Below are positions 59,101 through 64,000 of a DNA stretch of 64,000 nucleotides, piece after piece. The translations under genes and the position numbers were made by a program. Source of the stretch: Eucalyptus grandis (lineage: Eukaryota > Streptophyta > Magnoliopsida > Myrtales > Myrtaceae); NCBI RefSeq assembly GCF_016545825.1, contig NC_052615.1, positions 22,436,520-22,500,519 of the forward strand, written 5' to 3'. The notes beneath the pieces are model-generated. The model did no database searches. It was not told the DNA's origin and worked only from the letters and a program-made list of their open reading frames with translations. Each line of letters begins with the position of its first letter. The stretch's first letter is position 1.

Positions 59101-61870
59101 TACTTATGTATAATGAGTTATCCTATCTGCAGAATGCACATGATAATATTCTAATATAATCTGGTTATGATAGTATGCCCTCTAAGTCGGATGGTTCTAT
59201 ATTCAATTTCTGTGGAACACTTAGTCACATCTAATTTCTACCCTTTTCTGATTAAAATTTGAAAAACTAATTTTTTTGAAGCATAAGGGAATTTAGGTGA
59301 TATTCCTAAATCTGTGCATCGTTCAGTCCTTAGTGTCCTCTAATCTAGTAGTTGTGTTTGTTAAAGTGGATTTATTGGTCCTAGTATATCTACAGCTTTC
59401 AAGACATTACTCATTTATCATTTATGGTTATTTTAGATAACTTGGCATTTGATTATGCTGTTTATATATGACTTTTTGGTGGTTTCTAGCTATTTAATAT
59501 CTTGTTTGGAATGGGAATTCTTGTCAGGTGTTTGTGGAAGATAAATTTTGAATGGTAATCTGACCTGTTATGATTTTGTACCAGCCGGAGACATTTGCAA
59601 AAGTGCGTCCTCGTTGTGAAGCACCACGCAGGGAAATGACATACCTTATGAATTATACACCATCCCGCTATGTTCGGATATCGTGTTTGAGAGGAAATCC
59701 AATTGCTATATTTTTTATTCAGGTAAGTGACATGATATAGTTAGTGTTATTTGGTGGTAAAATTTCAGCCAACTGAGTAAGTAGTTTTTTTGTTTTCTAT
59801 TTGACTGAAACATTGTTCATCGTGTTTTCTATTGGAGAGTATAGTGTATAATTTCTTTGTGTTAAGGGTAAATAGTTACGGATTTTGAGTTTCTGGGTTA
59901 GTGAAAGACCACTTTTCAATTTGAATAGTTTGTTGTACTTTATGAATTCCTTCATCTGTAATTTTGTGTGGGGTAGATTCCCTTAAGACCTTATGAAATT
60001 ATAAGGTTTAGCATTCAACAAATCATTTAGCCATGTTCATATCATGGAATTGCATAAGTATGGAAGAAATTTTAAATGCTTGTAGCTGTAACACCCTTAA
60101 TTTTAAGTGCTTGGTGGGTTACTCTATGCTATCATTATTTGTTATTAATTTATTATCAACCGAAGAGCTAAGGTCCTGTGAAATTGGGCTAATGCAGTGA
60201 GATCTTGGAGTTCTCAGTACTCTGAATTCCTAATTTGCAAGGGTCTTTTGATTGAGCTTGGCATGTAACATACAAGTTATTAGCAACACCAGACCATAAG
60301 GAAGGCAAGTTCATTTAACACTATTTCCTTTGACGCTTAGTGCCATGGGTTTCTAGGATAGATTTCTCAAAGAGCTTTCATCCCACTGACCACTATAACA
60401 CTATGTTTGGGGTAAAAAGTTAGAGGGCAAAGAAAATAAAAGGAGATATTGGAGGAGATGAAAGCTGGAAGGAGAGAGAATCAAAAGGTATAATTGTTGT
60501 TTGGAAGAAGGGAAAGAAATTGAAAAGAAAGTTGTTTGCAAATTAGTTAACAATAATTTATTACCTTTTTCCCTTTCTAATGGGTCATTTTCGTTTGTCA
60601 CAAAGATAATTGTGGAGTTTCAATTACATTCGCCCCACTTCCTCTCCAAAATGGGAAGGAAGAGATTGATGGACCCAGGGATTTTTTTTTTTTTTTTTAA
60701 TATCACTTTTTCATTTTCTTTTTCGTTTCCAAACAAGGATTGTACTTTTCTTCTCCCCTCATCTTCCTCTCTTTATCCTTTCCACCCATAATCCCCCTTC
60801 CAAAACAGAAGCACAAGAGTCAAGACCAAAAACAACATAATCATGAATCAGTTAGTACATAGTGAAGTTCAATAGAGCTACTTAAAGTCCGTTATATCCA
60901 CGAAGTCTGATGGTGGAAAGTTACTAAAAAAACAGAGGATTCCACAGTTCCCCTCATGTATTGGGTAGTATGTCCTTTGTACACAATGGTATATGGTTGT
61001 GTCTGCCTAGATCCAGAAAAGGCCTAGTGGAGTGCTTACTGATGAAATGCAAAGGAAAATCGTCCCTCTACCATATTGACATGGCCAGAAAAGTCAGCAT
61101 CATTTCTCACTCTAAAAGGAAATGTTGAAACAGTTCAGGATGAAAAGCCTAGTAAGTGAATCTTCAAGGTTTAGTTGTGAAGATCCACCTGGCACTTGCC
61201 CTTTTGAAATTCACTTGATTTAACTACAGTTGGATATTCAAGATTCTGAATCCGACAATTATCTATTTAGGAGAATTTTTTTCTCCAGATTTTGAACTGC
61301 TTGTTCTTATATGGTGTCTTTTTATTATTGTGGTCTCTCCTCATTGTTTGTTATCCTTAAATGCGCTTAAAAGTCTTATGAATGAGTTAGCATCTATTTC
61401 ATGACTGATCACTGATTATATAATTAACCATATTTTGCAGTTAATTGGAGTTCCTGTGCCTGGTCTCGAACCAGAGTTCCAACCAGTTGTCAGTCACTTG
61501 TTGCCACACATCGTAGCCCACAAGCAAGACGCTCACGATCTGCACCTTCAGGTGGATGGCATATTCTGCCACCTAATATTTACTTGGTGTCTTGTTTTAA
61601 ATTGTTTAATTTTGTATCTGATGCTTGTTGATCTGTAGCTACTTCAATACATGACATGCAGATTGCTTCCTTTCCTTCCCCAACTTGAGGTGATTTATTG
61701 ATCTCATATTTTATTATAAATCATCTCCTTTTTATCCTGATGTTGGGTAACATGGAGTTTTAATTCCAGGGAGACCTGAGCAGCTTTTCCGATGCTCCTG
61801 AGCCTAGCCTGCGTTTTCTTGCTATGGTTGCGGGTCCATTTTACCCTATACTTCACATTGTCAATGAACG
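56180..61870 (+). CDS. Conserved plant protein with discoidin-like N-terminal domain (first six exons)
   Basis: Exons: 56180-56343, 58542-58622, 59585-59722, 61441-61551, 61639-61689 and 61770-61870, all with GT-AG borders and consistent phases. The product starts MEVELEPRVKPLGYKVKATS. It has HWSTGTNTKEWILLELD (exon 1), EPCLLSHVRIYNKSVLEWEI (exon 2) and YVRISCLRGNPIAIFFIQ (exon 3), which together look like a galactose-binding/F5-8 type C fold. LEPEFQPVVSHLLPHI and FLAMVAGPFYPILHIVNER follow. The gene continues beyond the window. I recognise the sequence as conserved among land plants but cannot name a function. Exon 1 lacks one G at about 56241 (TSR then NRRRRR instead of ESPSQK), which shifts the frame. 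The other exons are clean, so an assembly error in a G run is likely. Introns 1, 2, 3 and 6 carry transposon remnants. Confidence 0.85.
56347..56368. repeat. (TC)n microsatellite at the intron 1 donor
   Basis: Eleven TC units starting four bases after the exon 1 donor GT. Confidence 0.95.
57060..58140 (+). mobile_element. LINE fragment in intron 1
   Basis: The sense strand carries the 3' part of LINE ORF2 in broken frames: a GWRMALIRSTFSNL-like block near 57080, a LWRWHLMLKRGGF block near 57300, and the zinc-binding reverse-transcriptase-associated region at 57680-57820 (FFMWECAWKEILT, then KSCLCKWDAETMNHLLLGFC). The 5' part and a poly(A) tail are not seen. It has the same orientation as the host gene. 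Confidence 0.8.
58480..58504. repeat. (CT)n microsatellite upstream of exon 2
   Basis: Twelve CT units about 40 bases before the exon 2 acceptor, so they form part of an extended polypyrimidine region. Confidence 0.95.
58691..59000. mobile_element. MITE in intron 2, related in style to 7907-8340
   Basis: TGGGCAAATAC and, on the opposite strand, TGGGTTAATAC open inverted repeats that share AAAACCCCAAACT. The whole 310 bp is close to a foldback, with repeated 'tgtgaca' and 'aaacccc' words. The target duplication is unclear (AAAACTA against AAACTTA). The composition recalls the MITE at 7907-8340. Confidence 0.65.
60399..60810. mobile_element. Putative hAT-like MITE in intron 3
   Basis: The left side (60399-60530) is purine-rich and the right side (60690-60810) is pyrimidine-rich. 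They pair as degenerate inverted arms, with TGTTTGG near one end and CCAAAACA near the other. No target duplication was found. Confidence 0.4.
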
Positions 61871-62429
61871 GTTAGTTCACTTGAAATTACCTGTCTTTTC
61901 AGATTGATATACAAGGATCACTGACCGATCAAATTAGTGATGAAGATTTTCTGTTGGATAATTAAAAGATATTAAGTGGAGGTCTCTGAAGATGTGGACA
62001 AGTACATTAGGAAGTGGTGCAAAAGTGTTGATTTTGGTGACACTGCTTAACTTGAAATGGCATTCTTGTTAAGCTGCTGCTGCTTATTGTTGGTTCATAA
62101 GGAAGTCTCAATAATTGGCACGAGCTGTGCTTACCATTAAGAACTAATTTGCAAGAAAGATGCATGAATTAAGTGGAAGACTTTCTATTTAGAAAACTGA
62201 CCATGACCATTCATGAAAGCACCATTTGTTTTCCAATTTTTGGGTGTTTGTTTGTACACTAAGAAAGGCTTGATGTGCAAATGAGACATCTAAAGAGTCT
62301 ATGGTGACATGTCTTGTCGTATTTTGCTCCATGTCTCGGAGAAAATGGGATCTGGCTTGTTATGGCATTATCGATTTGGATTCAAGATTGCATTTCCTCT
62401 TCTTCTTTTATGTGTTGATGAGTGGAAGC

Positions 62430-63890
62430 TAATTTTTTATTTTTATTTTTGAAGTCTTATGTTCTTAGGCAAGGGCATCCACTTCCCCATTTATTTTATT
62501 TATTGGAATGGAGGTCTTGAATAAAATGCTTGCTAGAGGAGCAAGCAGTCGGTCAGGTTTGTTAAGATGTTTGGACTAAAGATGGTCACATTAATATCTC
62601 ACACCTCTTTTTTGCTGGTGATACTATGGTTTTCTTTGGCTCATGTGAGGAGGATCTTGTGAATATTAGAACTTTGCTCTGCTTTGTAGCTGTATCAGGT
62701 TTGAAGTTTTAACTTATCAAAAGTGGCCTAATAACGGTATGCCTGGCACAGTGGCAAATGTTGAAGAAGGCAGATGCTGGCACAACTACTTGGTTGCAGA
62801 GTAAAGTACTTTGCAGATTATGTATTTAGGGCTTCCTTTTGGGGGCTAAATTGAATTACTCAGCTATATAGAATCCAGTAATTCAGAAGATGAGAGGATG
62901 TTAACTGGTTGGAAGGGGAAATATCTGTCTAAGGGAAAGAGAATTACTTTATTCAAGAGTACCCTTTCAAACCTACCCTGCCTTTTTGTTTATTTCCTTC
63001 CTTCTTCAGTGGTAAAAAGAACCAAAAAGAATTGAGATGTTGCAAAAAGATTCTTGTGGGAAAGTTCAGAAAGACAAGAAATTTTCACATAGTAATTTGG
63101 GCCAAGGTCAAATGTCCTTCTGTTCAATGAAGGCTGCAGGAAATGTCTCTTCAAAGGATCTCCTTGGAAAGTGGCTGTGGAGAAACTTAATGTTAACAGG
63201 CCAACTAGGGTGAGAATTACTGACTATTATATATGTCATCAACTTCTTATTGGTGACTCAACTGAATAATGAAACTTATGGCATTGGAGTTTGGAGATGG
63301 TCAAGGCCTAGTTTTGTGCATTTTATTGAGTTCAAAGTGGGAAATGGCTCCTTGACCTCCGTCTGGTATGAGAGGTTGGTCCACGAACCTTCCTTGAAGA
63401 CGGCTTTTTCGGATTTGTTCAGAATAGCTTCCTGCTGGAAAAAGCTAGTAGCTTATTCTGTTTCCTTTCTGATGGGGTGTTATCTGCAATGCTTCTTAGA
63501 AGATGGGCTAATGATGCAGATATCAAAAGACTTCAGGGCTTTTCTTGAGATTTTTCAGTTTGATAAACTGGGACAGGGAGATGATGTGGTTTGTTGGAGA
63601 TTATTAAAGGGTGGGGAACTACTAAATCTTTCTACCATGCATTTCCTCAACATCTCCAAGTGGAGCTTTCCCAGGTGATTTAGTATGGAAAGAAGATGTC
63701 CTCTCTAGAGTCGCTTTTCTATTTGGGAGGCTATGTGGTGGAATATCTTGATCATTGACAATGTGTGATGGAGAGACTTCAACTTGGTGAATAGGTGTTT
63801 TTATGTAAATACCCTAGTGAATCTGTTTGTCACCTTCTTCTACGCTGTAATTGGATGAGGTGATTTTGGCATTCTACCTTGGCAATGGGG
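62430..63890 (+). mobile_element. LINE fragment after exon 6
   Basis: Sense-strand ORF2 remnants: HLFFAGDTMVFF at about 62600, where FADD has become FAGD, then the GLKF block, a GWKGKYLSKGKRI-like block near 62900, and the zinc-binding C-terminal region at 63320-63640 (FKVGNGSLTSVWYERLV, SLKTAFSDLFRIA, GDDVVCWRL). An unbroken frame of 142 codons at 63250-63678 covers the last part. It lies in the intron after exon 6 and is inactive. Confidence 0.85.
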
Positions 63891-64000
63891 TGTATGGCCC
63901 TGTTTGGTTTAGCATTTGGAATGCTCATTTGGGCTCTAAAGTTTTTTGACCAAATGCAAAGGTGTTTGGTTCGTTTTTTTGCGTGACTTTGGCGAGATGT
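63891..64000. other. Window edge, possible start of another hAT-like repeat
   Basis: 'ggccctgtttggtttagcat' is the kind of opening seen in plant hAT-like MITEs, but its other end is outside the window. Exon 7 of the conserved gene is not reached. Confidence 0.3.

Overview
The window is nuclear DNA of a flowering plant, probably a eudicot (the exact taxon is my inference and unproven). The basis is introns with plant splice sites, LTR retrotransposons primed by initiator tRNA-Met, L1-type LINEs, MULE, hAT-like and Harbinger-like inverted-repeat elements, a ZmPK1-type S-domain receptor kinase and an ERD6-like sugar transporter. The sequence is mostly AT-rich and repeat-dominated. It holds one 100-base assembly gap. 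Only one gene looks largely alive: a conserved plant protein with a discoidin-like N-terminus, starting at 56180 and running off the window after exon 6.

Layout. 1-5754: an internal piece of a non-autonomous LTR element, the gap, then an old Tekay-like LTR split by a younger solo LTR of the same family. 5785-9570: a dispersed repeat (copy A) holding a poly(A)-tailed, tandemly duplicated retroposed insert, a Harbinger-like MITE, a hAT-like MITE and a second, reverse-oriented relative of the insert. 9515-18060: a kinase pseudogene broken by a hAT-like element and by a 7.36 kb minus-strand Copia element with matching TACAT target duplications. 18061-20720: a truncated LINE, itself split by a foldback element. 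22638-24907: a degenerate LTR. 25322-27742: a ZmPK1-like receptor kinase broken by about eight frameshifts. 27951-34370: dispersed repeats and duplications. 34371-40240: a minus-strand LTR followed by three different tandem arrays, one of which shows hairpin covariation. 40241-40740: a MULE-like foldback element. 40962-42891: an ERD6-like transporter pseudogene. 44070-46687: a solo LTR. 47366-54563: a decayed Tekay-like Ty3/Gypsy element that has lost its integrase. 54908-55839: a MULE-like element with a GC-rich palindromic core. 56180-64000: the conserved gene, with LINEs and MITEs in its introns.

The genes do not form a pathway or operon. The repeats do interlock, and the order of insertion can be read from target-site duplications: LTR into LTR, Copia and a hAT-like element into a kinase copy, and a foldback element into a LINE. 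Many coding frames are broken by single-base losses, several next to short homopolymers. Some breaks may therefore be assembly errors rather than true decay, and the receptor kinase and exon 1 of the conserved gene are the places where this matters.
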